A DNA stretch of 7,956 bases, taken from contig JAEDGC010000065.1 of the NCBI GenBank assembly GCA_016297695.1, forward strand, positions 1 through 7,956, written 5' to 3'. This document shows positions 1-5,564 of the stretch, piece by piece. Below the pieces are notes generated by a model that saw only the letters and a program-made list of their open reading frames with translations, did no database searches and was not told where the DNA came from. The stretch's first letter is position 1. Each line of letters starts with the position of its first letter. Both the position numbers and the translations under genes were made by a program. The DNA comes from Bacilli bacterium. GTDB taxonomy: Bacteria; Bacillota_I; Bacilli_A; RF39; UBA660.

Positions 1-54
1 ACCCATTGACACTTTGCCGTAATTCTTCTTCTCTTTCCACACATCATACGCTTC
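1..54 (-). pseudogene. bcp: Fragment of bcp-type peroxiredoxin, cut by the TnpB element and by the window edge
   Basis: Read on the minus strand from position 54 to 1, the DNA is open and encodes EAYDVWKEKKNYGKVSMG. This resembles the stretch of thioredoxin-dependent peroxiredoxins (Bcp/PrxQ) that precedes the conserved 'R(S/T)T(F/Y)xID' strand, where the family typically reads 'YGVWxEKxxYGKxxMGI'. Only 18 codons are visible and the gene runs off the left edge. The N-terminal half is not present upstream: the TnpB element right end abuts at position 56, and the DNA beyond that element is not bcp. The gene is therefore either interrupted by an insertion or joined here by rearrangement. The identification comes from family memory on a short peptide. 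Confidence 0.5.
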
Positions 55-240
55 GTTGACACTCCCACAGCTAAAGCAATGGGATTCTTGTTTCTAAGAC
101 CGTTACATTGTCGCAAGGACTTTAGTTTTACATAGTCTCCACAAGCGTAGATTATACTGTTCGGCATAGCCCATGCCTACAGTTTCGTTATGTTTAGGCT
201 ACTTCTAAGCCTTTATTTAAGATATTTATGCTTGCATTGG
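36..240 (-). ncRNA. Omega RNA (reRNA) of the TnpB element
   Basis: In IS605-type elements the TnpB guide RNA is read from the 3' end of tnpB through the right end, and its guide is the DNA just outside the element. Here the 137 bp between the tnpB stop (194) and the end at 56 is non-coding and structured, including the 64-83 hairpin and the GTGTCAA end. The guide would be minus-strand positions 55 down to about 36, which lie in the bcp-like fragment. The 5' end is not visible in sequence; 240 is only a working value inside the tnpB 3' end. Confidence 0.6.
64..83 (-). repeat. Right-end imperfect hairpin of the TnpB element
   Basis: The plus strand reads CCCA-ca-GC-taaa-GC-aa-TGGG: an outer 4-bp and an inner 2-bp stem with mismatches and a four-base loop. 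It lies 8 nt inside the terminus at 56. This matches the position and form of the subterminal hairpin recognised by Y1 transposases, and it also forms the last stem of the omega RNA before the guide. Confidence 0.65.
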
Positions 241-1285
241 TATCACGATTATGTTTGGTATGACATTCTGGGCATTCCCAATTACGAATAGCCAGATTCT
301 TTACCAAAGGATTCCTATGGCCACAGCAACTACAAGTCTGACTACTTGGATACATAGTAGGCACTTTGATTACATCATTACCATACCAAGTAGCCTTATA
401 TTCAAGCATTGTAAAAAACTTTGACCATGAAGCACTTGCTATTGATTTAGCAAGCTTATGATTACGAATCATACCTTTTACATTCAAGTCCTCGATGCAG
501 ATTGTTTGGTTTTCACGCACTAGCATAGTGGACTGTTTCTGAAGGAAATCATTACGCTGATTTGTAATCTTTTCATGTACCAAAGCTACTTTAATACGCT
601 GTTTATTGCGATTAATAGAACCTTTTTGTTTGCGGGATAGCTTTCGCTGTTCTCTAGCGAGCTTACGCATAGACTTTTCAAGGTATTTCGGATTGTGTAC
701 TACGTTTCCATTAGAATCAGAATAGAAATCTTTAATGCCTACATCAATACCAATAGAACCACCTTTATTAGCCTGTAATTCTGGCTCAAAATCTACATTA
801 AGAACCACAAAATACTTACCAGAAGGTGTACGCTCTATGGTTACATTATTGATTTTACCTACTTCCATAGACTGTTTAATTTTGACATAGCCAAGTTTAG
901 GGAGCTTTATGTATTTATCTACAATACGGATATTGTCTCCCTGATTAACAGTTCTATAGGATTGATGGTTATTATGTTTACTTTTAAAAGTAGGATGTAA
1001 TGCACGTTTCTGAAAGAAATTTACAAAACCTCTGTCAAGGTCACGCAGGGATTGTTGTAGTGCAATAGAATCTACTTCTTTTAGAAATGCAAAATCTGAG
1101 GTTTTCTTTAACTCAGTTAGCATAGCAGAAGTCTGTGTGTATCCTACTTTAGAGCCATTCTCATAGGCAACGTTTCGCATAGCAAGACCTTTGTTGTAGA
1201 TGAGTCTACAACAACCAAGTGTCTGATTTATTAAGTTTTGTTGTTCCTTGTTAGGATATGCCCTAAACTTAATCCCCTTTTGCAT
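194..1285 (-). CDS. tnpB: TnpB RNA-guided endonuclease (IS605 OrfB family), complete
   Basis: TnpB proteins are RuvC-like nucleases guided by an omega RNA transcribed from the element's own right end; they cut DNA at sites next to the transposon target motif and are the ancestors of Cas12. This 363-aa protein has the family's normal length. The N-terminal helix-turn-helix/OrfB region starts at residue 1 (KFRAYPNKEQQ). RuvC-I is GIDVG with D181, RuvC-II is CIEDLN with E265, the zinc finger is C318/C321 and C338/C341, and RuvC-III is HNRDTN with D348. All catalytic and metal-binding residues are intact, so it is probably active. AGGAG sits 7 nt before the ATG. No tnpA neighbour is seen; the gene lies downstream of the small-gene operon, separated from it by the element's left end. 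Confidence 0.96.
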   Translation of the reverse strand: MQKGIKFRAYPNKEQQNLINQTLGCCRLIYNKGLAMRNVAYENGSKVGYTQTSAMLTELKKTSDFAFLKEVDSIALQQSLRDLDRGFVNFFQKRALHPTFKSKHNNHQSYRTVNQGDNIRIVDKYIKLPKLGYVKIKQSMEVGKINNVTIERTPSGKYFVVLNVDFEPELQANKGGSIGIDVGIKDFYSDSNGNVVHNPKYLEKSMRKLAREQRKLSRKQKGSINRNKQRIKVALVHEKITNQRNDFLQKQSTMLVRENQTICIEDLNVKGMIRNHKLAKSIASASWSKFFTMLEYKATWYGNDVIKVPTMYPSSQTCSCCGHRNPLVKNLAIRNWECPECHTKHNRDTNASINILNKGLEVA

Positions 1286-1321
1286 ATTTACTCCTATGGT
1301 CTGATTTTTTATGTAATTTGC

Positions 1322-1339
1322 GGACTGTCATCCAGTACC
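1322..1339 (-). repeat. Left-end imperfect hairpin of the TnpB element
   Basis: On the minus strand GG-T-ACTG pairs with CAGT-CC around a five-base loop GATGA, leaving one unpaired T in the stem. A mid-stem unpaired T is a known feature of the hairpins bound by IS200/IS605 Y1 transposases. It lies about 37 bp upstream of the tnpB start codon. Confidence 0.55.
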
Positions 1340-1365
1340 CGGTCATATCTTGTACAAGTCAACTA

Positions 1366-2217
1366 TTATACAATTTTGCTGTAATCAATTCCAGTTTCTG
1401 TCTGTAATAACGTCCAGAATATTTCCCATAAATCGTCAAATGTTTTTACTACCTCAATCGTTGATGTCGCATGAACTTTATAAGTGTTATAGTACCGTTT
1501 CTTTTCTTCGTTCATATTGTAGCCATAGACTTTCTTCATTCGGTCATATACATTAGTTAAGCATCCATTAAAGCTAATCTTACTATTATTACATTTAAGT
1601 GCAAATTTTAATTTACTAATCATCTGATCTCGATTATATGTACTAGGAATAACAATAACTTCTGGATTATTTTTCCTTTCAGTTTTTACTTCCTTTGATA
1701 TTACTTTTTTATGAATTGGTTTCTTAATAGGTGAGTTGGGATTTAGCTGATTATTTAAAGCAATATCAGATTTTATTGATTCAATGTAATGTTCAATTAA
1801 CTGTTTAGCTTTTTGATTATCGTTATAAAAGAACAAATAAACATCTGGTAATTTTCTTGTCTTAACCCTATTTCTAAGATTGTCTCTAATCCTATTTTCA
1901 TACTTCTTATCATAGCCTTTCCCCAGTTCCTCTTCCAATCTTCCTTTTACATACTGTGTATATTCTTTTCTCAGCCGTTCCGATTCTGTTTGTTTCTTTG
2001 GTTCTTGAAGATTATTTGGTATTGTTTCTACTGTTGTTTCTTTATAGTCCTCAAATTCAACTTGCTTCAAGGCTTCTTCAATGAAGTAATTTACAAGTTC
2101 GTCAATGCTCATTAATGTTTCTTTTGATATGTTATTAATCTTAATAAAAAGATTATCTTCTAACTTTATTGGTATGTTAGTTATTTCTTCATGTTTCCTT
2201 ATTAATTTAATAGCCAT
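1366..2217 (-). CDS. Uncharacterised 283-aa protein, phage/plasmid-type
   Basis: I do not recognise a family. The protein has an N-terminal segment with the helix-like run IDELVNYFIEEAL, a highly charged middle section rich in Lys, Glu and Asn (probably helical or flexible), and a more ordered C-terminal third with ISFNGCLTNVYDRMKKVYGYN and FDDLWEIFWTLLQ. There is no signal peptide or membrane segment. I place the start at 2217 because GAGAGGG lies 8 nt upstream of that ATG; the in-frame ATG at 2223 is only 2 nt from it. It is the last gene of the compact series and follows the zinc-ribbon gene by about 16 nt. Its stop codon sits almost at the estimated left end of the TnpB element, so the natural C-terminus could have been altered by that insertion. 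Confidence 0.8.
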   Translation of the reverse strand: MAIKLIRKHEEITNIPIKLEDNLFIKINNISKETLMSIDELVNYFIEEALKQVEFEDYKETTVETIPNNLQEPKKQTESERLRKEYTQYVKGRLEEELGKGYDKKYENRIRDNLRNRVKTRKLPDVYLFFYNDNQKAKQLIEHYIESIKSDIALNNQLNPNSPIKKPIHKKVISKEVKTERKNNPEVIVIPSTYNRDQMISKLKFALKCNNSKISFNGCLTNVYDRMKKVYGYNMNEEKKRYYNTYKVHATSTIEVVKTFDDLWEIFWTLLQTETGIDYSKIV

Positions 2218-2233
2218 ATTCATTTCCCTCTCT

Positions 2234-2413
2234 TTACTGGTATTTAATTTTTCTTGTTATTCTATTTACTGTTTCTAATATCTTACAGTCAGGACACATC
2301 ACATCATCTGTATGTTCTACTTTTATGAACTTGCAACCACATCTAATGCAATTTGTTTCAGTATACTTATTTGTAGTTTTATTTTTTATATATTTACTTC
2401 TTTGTTTGAACAT
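2234..2413 (-). CDS. Small zinc-ribbon protein, 59 aa
   Basis: This short minus-strand gene reads from ATG at 2413 to TAA at 2234. Two CxxC pairs are visible, C22-I-R-C25 (with an extra C27) and C40-P-D-C43, spaced like a zinc ribbon that binds one Zn. A basic N-terminus (MFKQRSKYIKNK) and a basic tail (RITRKIKY) would fit nucleic-acid binding, but no specific family is recognised. A good ribosome site AAGGTGG lies 9 nt before the ATG. The next gene starts about 16 nt after the stop, so it belongs to the same transcription unit. Confidence 0.72.
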   Translation of the reverse strand: MFKQRSKYIKNKTTNKYTETNCIRCGCKFIKVEHTDDVMCPDCKILETVNRITRKIKYQ

Positions 2414-2485
2414 AATCCATCCACCTTTATTTTTATATTCCGTTTTTGATTAAATAAAATAATCATTTAATTTTTTTACCTTCTA

Positions 2486-2746
2486 TTAGTCTATCCTTCC
2501 TATACACCAAGTATATTCAATAAAATCACTCCAATCCTCTTGATATTTCCAGAATAAATCCACACAACCTGCATTTTTTTCATATTCGTTTTCGTTAAAT
2601 TCTGTATCAAGCTTCCAACCACCTTCAATATCACACTTAATCATATATTTAATGTAATCAATAGCTTTTTCTTTTGTTGAAAATAACTTTGAATAGGCTT
2701 CTCTATTATCTGAATGAATATAAACCGTAACAACATATAATTCCAT
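2486..2746 (-). CDS. Uncharacterised 86-aa acidic protein
   Basis: I recognise no family. The product begins with a beta-strand-like MELYVVTVYI, followed by a helix-like run with many Lys and Glu residues, then a Trp- and Asp/Glu-rich C-terminus (FWKYQEDWSDFIEYTW). This resembles small phage or plasmid proteins of an alpha/beta type. A near-perfect ribosome site AGGAGG is placed 8 nt before the ATG and lies in the 12-nt gap after the upstream gene's stop, showing tight translational coupling. The 72 nt after its stop are AT-rich and contain only a weak all-AT inverted repeat. Confidence 0.75.
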   Translation of the reverse strand: MELYVVTVYIHSDNREAYSKLFSTKEKAIDYIKYMIKCDIEGGWKLDTEFNENEYEKNAGCVDLFWKYQEDWSDFIEYTWCIGRID

Positions 2747-2758
2747 ACCTTATTCCTC

Positions 2759-3367
2759 CTAATCATAAATACTTAAATCTTCTACAAATTCCCACTTATG
2801 AATACTCATATTATCTGTATAATCACTATCTTCAAACATACAAATTAATTTATCTACGTTTGTTTCCTTTGTATCAAACAAATCATTTAATAAATCAATT
2901 ACATATTCTTCATCAGCTTCCCAATTACTTTCAATTTCATCTTTACCTTCAATATCATCCCAACAATCTACAATATATTTCCCTATCAAACATTCGTCAT
3001 TAGTGTCGTATATACCACAACCACACTCTTCTGCTGTAAATATAAGCTCAGCATCGGGTAAATACTTGTCAATTATCTTCGTCCACATTTTTAACATGGG
3101 ACTCCAAGCTGTTTCCGTATCAATAACTAATTGCCCATCCATACGCTCCATATAACAAAGGCTTCCTCTACATCTAATATCTGTATTTATATCTGTATTT
3201 ACAGTACCAATCCTAGAGCCAAGAACTATATTACCTAACCACTTAGTACCAAATCCGTTTTCTGTATAGTTCTTACTAGTCCATTCATTTATTAAATTTT
3301 CTAATTTTTCTAATTCATTATTATCATTATGATTAATAGTTATTCTAGTGCTGCACCAATTAGGCAT
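2759..3367 (-). CDS. MPNWC-type phage/plasmid protein (Api92/DUF1281-like)
   Basis: The N-terminus MPNWCSTRITI matches the opening signature 'M(A/P)NWC(S)N' of the Api92-like/DUF1281 (YubB ferredoxin-like) family, found in phages and conjugative plasmids and of unknown function. The middle has LVIDTETAWSPMLKMW, the typical 'F-x-T-x-W-x-P' strand and helix of that fold, and a Cys-containing AEECGCGIYD loop. The C-terminal third is strongly acidic. It starts 3 nt after the previous stop, with GGAGGGA overlapping the end of the upstream gene, so translation is coupled. The family call rests on the N-terminal and 'TAWSP' signatures; the C-terminal 60 residues look lineage-specific. Confidence 0.75.
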   Translation of the reverse strand: MPNWCSTRITINHNDNNELEKLENLINEWTSKNYTENGFGTKWLGNIVLGSRIGTVNTDINTDIRCRGSLCYMERMDGQLVIDTETAWSPMLKMWTKIIDKYLPDAELIFTAEECGCGIYDTNDECLIGKYIVDCWDDIEGKDEIESNWEADEEYVIDLLNDLFDTKETNVDKLICMFEDSDYTDNMSIHKWEFVEDLSIYD

Positions 3368-3370
3368 ACC

Positions 3371-3607
3371 TTATCCCTCCAATTCCATTTCATTTAATAT
3401 GTCTCTTAACTTTTTTGCTTCATCTTTAGTTAATGTAATTCCCTTCGCAGCCTTACGTTCTTCATCATCGTCAAACCTAAACCAATCTCTAATATCAATC
3501 TTGCTTGGTTTATTGTTCCAACCTGTAAGAGTAACTCGCTTTGTATATTCTTTATTCTCTGAAAGAATTCCTAAATCTTTTTCTACTTTATACATAAATT
3601 CTGCCAT
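3371..3607 (-). CDS. PC4/YdbC-family single-stranded DNA-binding protein
   Basis: This 78-aa protein carries the bacterial PC4 (transcriptional coactivator p15) signature: KRVTLTGWNNKPSKIDIRDW at residues 23-42, then KGITLTKDEAKKL at 55-67. In this family, as in Lactococcus YdbC, four beta strands plus one helix form a dimer that binds single-stranded DNA, with the Trp and the basic strand positions contacting it. The length is normal for YdbC-like proteins. Ribosome site TAGGAGA overlaps the stop of the upstream 58-aa gene. A ssDNA-binding protein close to an RT and an array of hairpin-forming elements is suggestive, but such genes are also common in unrelated mobile elements. Confidence 0.82.
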   Translation of the reverse strand: MAEFMYKVEKDLGILSENKEYTKRVTLTGWNNKPSKIDIRDWFRFDDDEERKAAKGITLTKDEAKKLRDILNEMELEG

Positions 3608-3618
3608 TGTTTAATCTC

Positions 3619-3795
3619 CTATTCTATTTCTATATCTTCAAGCAATGCATTAATACTATCTGCATAGTCATAATATCTTTCCAAGTCTGCATCTATATCA
3701 GATACTATTTCAAAATCAATTTCATTATCTTGAATTAAATCCCTCGCCCTATTAAGTTCGTCTATTAAGTTATCTATTAATTCTTTTCCGTTCAT
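3619..3795 (-). CDS. Small acidic protein, 58 aa
   Basis: An open frame runs from ATG at 3795 to TAG at 3619, preceded by AAGGAAA 6 nt upstream. The product is very acidic (many Asp/Glu) and looks wholly alpha-helical, with heptad-like hydrophobics (LIDNLIDELNRARDLI, then DLERYYDYADSINALLEDI), so a short coiled coil or DNA-mimic-like protein is possible. No family is recognised. It is the first gene of the compact operon; its stop overlaps the ribosome site of the PC4-like gene. The start lies 23 nt from RNA unit 1, so a promoter for the operon would have to lie within the array or near the palindrome at 3811-3822. Confidence 0.7.
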   Translation of the reverse strand: MNGKELIDNLIDELNRARDLIQDNEIDFEIVSDIDADLERYYDYADSINALLEDIEIE

Positions 3796-3810
3796 ATTTT
3801 ATTTCCTTTC

Positions 3811-3822
3811 TTTACTTGTAAA
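3811..3822. promoter_or_regulatory. TTTAC-tt-GTAAA palindrome upstream of the small-gene operon
   Basis: A perfect 5-bp inverted repeat with a 2-bp spacer lies 16 nt upstream of the 58-aa start codon. A similar GTTTAC/GTAAAC palindrome precedes the DUF5688 gene. It could be an operator. Its right arm also forms part of stem P0 of RNA unit 1, so the resemblance may be structural instead. Confidence 0.25.
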
Positions 3823-3967
3823 CATCGTAGTGTTATGTGGTAATACTATATTCCGTTTAGATATATACCGGTTGTAAGGATCATGAAATTCGGGTATTAA
3901 CCCGAATTTCATGATCCTGTTAAACCGGGATATTGTTTTCAACACTCTAATGTTTACTGCCTACCAC
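3818..3967 (+). ncRNA. Structured RNA unit 1
   Basis: P0 is GTAAACAT 3818-3825 with ATGTTTAC 3950-3957. P1 is AGTGTT 3829-3834 with AACACT 3941-3946. The internal loop is CGT/CTA. The conserved core is ACTATAT 3845-3851 and TTTAGATAT 3856-3864. Hairpin P2 has CCGGTT 3868-3873 with AACCGG 3923-3928, then a perfect 19-bp stem (3877-3895 with 3900-3918) closed by ATTA. ATTG follows at 3931-3934. The pseudoknot is GTGGTA 3837-3842 with TACCAC 3962-3967. This is the best-paired unit. No transcription evidence exists, and the strand is inferred from the other units. Confidence 0.8.
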
Positions 3968-3990
3968 AGCGTTATTTACCTTTACATGCA

Positions 3991-4135
3991 ATTATTATTT
4001 ATTTTGTAATATCACTATATTTCTTTAGATATATATTCAGGAAACGCTGTGACAAGCTGCTTAAATTTGAAGAGCAGCTACACAGTATTTCCTGAATGAA
4101 TTGCTTATAATAAACTCATAATCACACTCTATTAT
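3991..4135 (+). ncRNA. Structured RNA unit 2
   Basis: P0 is ATTAT 3991-3995 with ATAAT 4118-4122. P1 is TTTATT 3998-4003 with AATAAA 4109-4114, followed directly by CTC. The core is ACTATAT 4014-4020 and TTTAGATAT 4024-4032. Hairpin P2 has ATTCAGGAAA 4035-4044 with TTTCCTGAAT 4088-4097, CTGTG with CACAG, and AGCTGCT 4055-4061 with AGCAGCT 4073-4079. ATTGCTTA starts at 4100. The pseudoknot candidate is GTAATA 4006-4011 with TATTAT 4130-4135 (one G-U). A T7 tract at 4138-4144 follows, suggestive of plus-strand termination. Confidence 0.78.
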
Positions 4136-4148
4136 TATTTTTTTCTTT

Positions 4149-4285
4149 TACTATTACCTATCTTGGAATATTACTTTATACATTTAGATATTCATGGAGG
4201 AGAAGGCGTGTATCTCCGTTAGTTTAATCACGCCTCAGCCTCCCTTGAATTGCTTAATGATAGGCTCATAGTATTGCCTATTACC
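4149..4285 (+). ncRNA. Structured RNA unit 3
   Basis: P0 is TACTAT 4149-4154 with ATAGTA 4268-4273. P1 is CCTATC 4157-4162 with GATAGG 4259-4264, followed by CTC. The core is variant ACTTTAT 4173-4179 and TTTAGATAT 4183-4191. Hairpin P2 has ATTCA with TGAAT, GGAGG 4196-4200 with CCTCC 4239-4243, and AGGCGTG 4204-4210 with CACGCCT 4229-4235, leaving a large 18-nt loop. ATTGCTTAA follows at 4249. The pseudoknot is weaker here: GGAATA 4165-4170 with TATT(a)CC 4279-4285, needing one bulge. It abuts unit 4 with no spacer. Confidence 0.76.
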
Positions 4286-4433
4286 TAATATTACTATCTG
4301 ATTTGCATATCACTATATATGTTTAGATATTAGAAGGATAATAATCCGGGAGTTAGCTGGAAGATAATCCAGAGAACCTGGATTATTTCCTTCTAAATTG
4401 CTTAATTATCAGACTCATAATATTACCTTATGT
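4286..4433 (+). ncRNA. Structured RNA unit 4
   Basis: P0 is TAATATTA 4286-4293 with the same palindromic word at 4418-4425. P1 is TCTGAT 4297-4302 with ATCAGA 4408-4413, followed by CTCA. The core is ACTATAT 4312-4318 and TTTAGATAT 4322-4330. Hairpin P2 has TTAGAAGGA 4330-4338 with TCCTTCTAA 4388-4396, then a continuous 11-bp stem 4340-4350 with 4377-4387 that includes a G-U pair, and an apical CTGGA with TCCAG. ATTGCTTAA starts at 4397. The pseudoknot candidate is GCATA 4305-4309 with TATGT 4429-4433 (one G-U). Confidence 0.78.
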
Positions 4434-4468
4434 TGTATGGATTAATTATCCGTTATTGTTATATTTTT

Positions 4469-5362
4469 TTACTTTACAATTCTTAATATTTCTTCGTCAT
4501 CATAAACATAAATATGGTTGCTCAATACAATACTCGGCTCCAATGTTCTGTTTACTTCTGATACCATAGTAGTCATTTGCTCTAACTCTAATTCATTATT
4601 AATATCTACATTTGCAATTAATATCCATTCGTGAATTGATGAAGGAAGCATAATGAAATTACCAATATTTTCTTTTATCTTTTTCATTTCTTCCTTTAAC
4701 AGTACTAATGTTGAACCATAAAATCTATCTATGTTAGTTAATACATAAAGATTAGTACAAACATTATCTTCAGTACCCAAAAGTTTACTCATACTACGAA
4801 AATCAATCGAGGCATTTTCTTTAAGATTACTAATAGCTACTTCATATAGCATATCCTCTGTAACATTCCAAGTTTCCAACATACTATTATTAATAGTACA
4901 AGAACTATTCATATCCTCATATTTATGGCAGTCTACCTTTACAGCATATACCAAAGCTAAATCAGCAATTATTCTGTACGGTTTATCCTCTAAGAAAGCC
5001 GCATTGGTTTCAGCATTAACAAGTTTAAGTATTATATTTCCTTTGCTTGACTCATAGTCCGTTAAAAAATCAAGGCTTGGAACATCAATATCATTATCAT
5101 GCTTAACTCTTATATTAGCTATCGTTTTCAATATATTTTCAGGCTGTATACCACTTTCATACTGTTTATAAAATTCTTCAAGATAAATTATTGGCACTAC
5201 CCTTGAATCATCTCTTTGTATTATAATTCCGGTAAGAGTCTCATTATTTTTTATCGTTTTATTTAGTTTTATCTTGCTATTCATATATTCTTCTGGCAAA
5301 TATTTAAGAATATCCTTTACTACCTCATCTGCAAATTCTGTAAATGTTAAAATATTAGTCAT
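4469..5362 (-). CDS. DUF5688 family protein, 297 aa
   Basis: DUF5688 proteins are cytosolic proteins of unknown function found mostly in Lachnospiraceae and related Clostridia, often in many copies and on mobile elements. Matching family marks here are: TLTGIIIQR with IYLEEFY at residues 59-65 in the N-terminal part; the central 'ADLALVYAVKVD' strand and 'NNSMLETWNVTEDMLYEVAISN' helix; then YVLTN at 206-210 and the signature LPSSIHEWIL from residue 239. The length is complete for the family. The ribosome site is weak (AGAGAGAAAAG). A GTTTAC/GTAAAC palindrome lies 17-33 nt upstream. The gene sits between the two blocks of RNA units, so it either inserted into an older array or is framed by it. 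Confidence 0.85.
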   Translation of the reverse strand: MTNILTFTEFADEVVKDILKYLPEEYMNSKIKLNKTIKNNETLTGIIIQRDDSRVVPIIYLEEFYKQYESGIQPENILKTIANIRVKHDNDIDVPSLDFLTDYESSKGNIILKLVNAETNAAFLEDKPYRIIADLALVYAVKVDCHKYEDMNSSCTINNSMLETWNVTEDMLYEVAISNLKENASIDFRSMSKLLGTEDNVCTNLYVLTNIDRFYGSTLVLLKEEMKKIKENIGNFIMLPSSIHEWILIANVDINNELELEQMTTMVSEVNRTLEPSIVLSNHIYVYDDEEILRIVK

Positions 5363-5378
5363 ACTTTTCTCTCTTTCT

Positions 5379-5395
5379 GTTTACCTTAAGTAAAC
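5379..5395. promoter_or_regulatory. GTTTAC-N5-GTAAAC palindrome upstream of DUF5688
   Basis: This perfect 6-bp inverted repeat around CTTAA lies 17-33 nt upstream of the DUF5688 start codon and between that start and RNA unit 5. Its position and symmetry fit an operator for a dimeric repressor. No clear -10/-35 pair is evident beside it, so the role is a guess. Confidence 0.35.
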
Positions 5396-5410
5396 TTAAA
5401 TCAATTTTTT

Positions 5411-5556
5411 GTTATTGCTATATAATTTGGTATTTACTATATTTTTTTAGATATATCCAGTAATAGTGTGAGCTGGTACTGCTGGTGTGAACCAGAGCAG
5501 TAAAGCTTTATTGTTACTGGATGTTGTGATTATCATACTTACAATAACAACATACT
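5411..5556 (+). ncRNA. Structured RNA unit 5
   Basis: P0 is GTTATTG 5411-5417 with CAATAAC 5542-5548. P1 is TATATAAT 5419-5426 with ATTATcATA 5529-5537 (one bulged C), followed by CTTA. The core is ACTATAT 5436-5442 and TTTAGATAT 5446-5454. Hairpin P2 has ATCCAGTAA 5455-5463 with TTACTGGAT 5514-5522, then a segment (5464-5468 with 5509-5513) containing three wobble pairs, AGCT with AGCT, TACTG with CAGTA, and CTGGT with ACCAG closed by a GUGA (GNRA) tetraloop at 5487-5490. The pseudoknot is GGTAT 5429-5433 with ATACT 5552-5556. A T9 tract follows. Confidence 0.8.
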
Positions 5557-5564
5557 TTTTTTTT

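Larger units (their letters stand above)
56..1360 (-). mobile_element. TnpB-only IS200/IS605-type insertion element
   Basis: A tnpB gene is flanked by two subterminal imperfect hairpins typical of IS200/IS605 ends. The right-end hairpin is at 64-83, followed by GTGTCAA ending at 56, a classic right-end terminus of this group. The left-end hairpin is at 1322-1339 and carries an unpaired base in its stem. No Y1 transposase (tnpA) is present, so mobility would depend on TnpA acting in trans. The right boundary is fairly secure. The left boundary (near 1345-1363) is an estimate, because I cannot identify the target tetra/pentanucleotide with certainty. Confidence 0.72.
3818..4433 (+). repeat. Array block A: four diverged structured RNA-like units
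   Basis: The 673-nt gap between the 58-aa gene and DUF5688 has no ORF and is filled by units 1-4. TTTAG core positions are 3856, 4024, 4183 and 4322, i.e. 139-168 nt apart. Units share only short words (ACTATAT, TTTAGATAT, ATTG, CTC) while all helices differ in sequence. Unit 3 ends at 4285 and unit 4 begins at 4286. After unit 4 only an AT-rich 35 nt remains before the DUF5688 stop codon, including a T7 run on the plus strand. Confidence 0.88.

Noticed and set aside
1350..1556. Plus-strand open frame of 68 codons
   Set aside because: It lies antisense to the 283-aa gene and the TnpB left end, with no ribosome site; a shadow frame.
2449..2474. ATTAAAT/ATTTAAT inverted repeat followed by T7 as a plus-strand terminator
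   Set aside because: The stem is seven A-T pairs only, in very AT-rich DNA, and no plus-strand gene precedes it.
3348..3614. Plus-strand open frame of 88 codons
   Set aside because: It is antisense to the PC4-like gene, whose protein family is clear.
3625..3690. A seventh array unit inside the 58-aa gene
   Set aside because: Words like AAGCAATG and ACTATCTG occur, but TTTAGATAT and the P0/P1/P2 helices are absent, and the DNA is a convincing coding frame.
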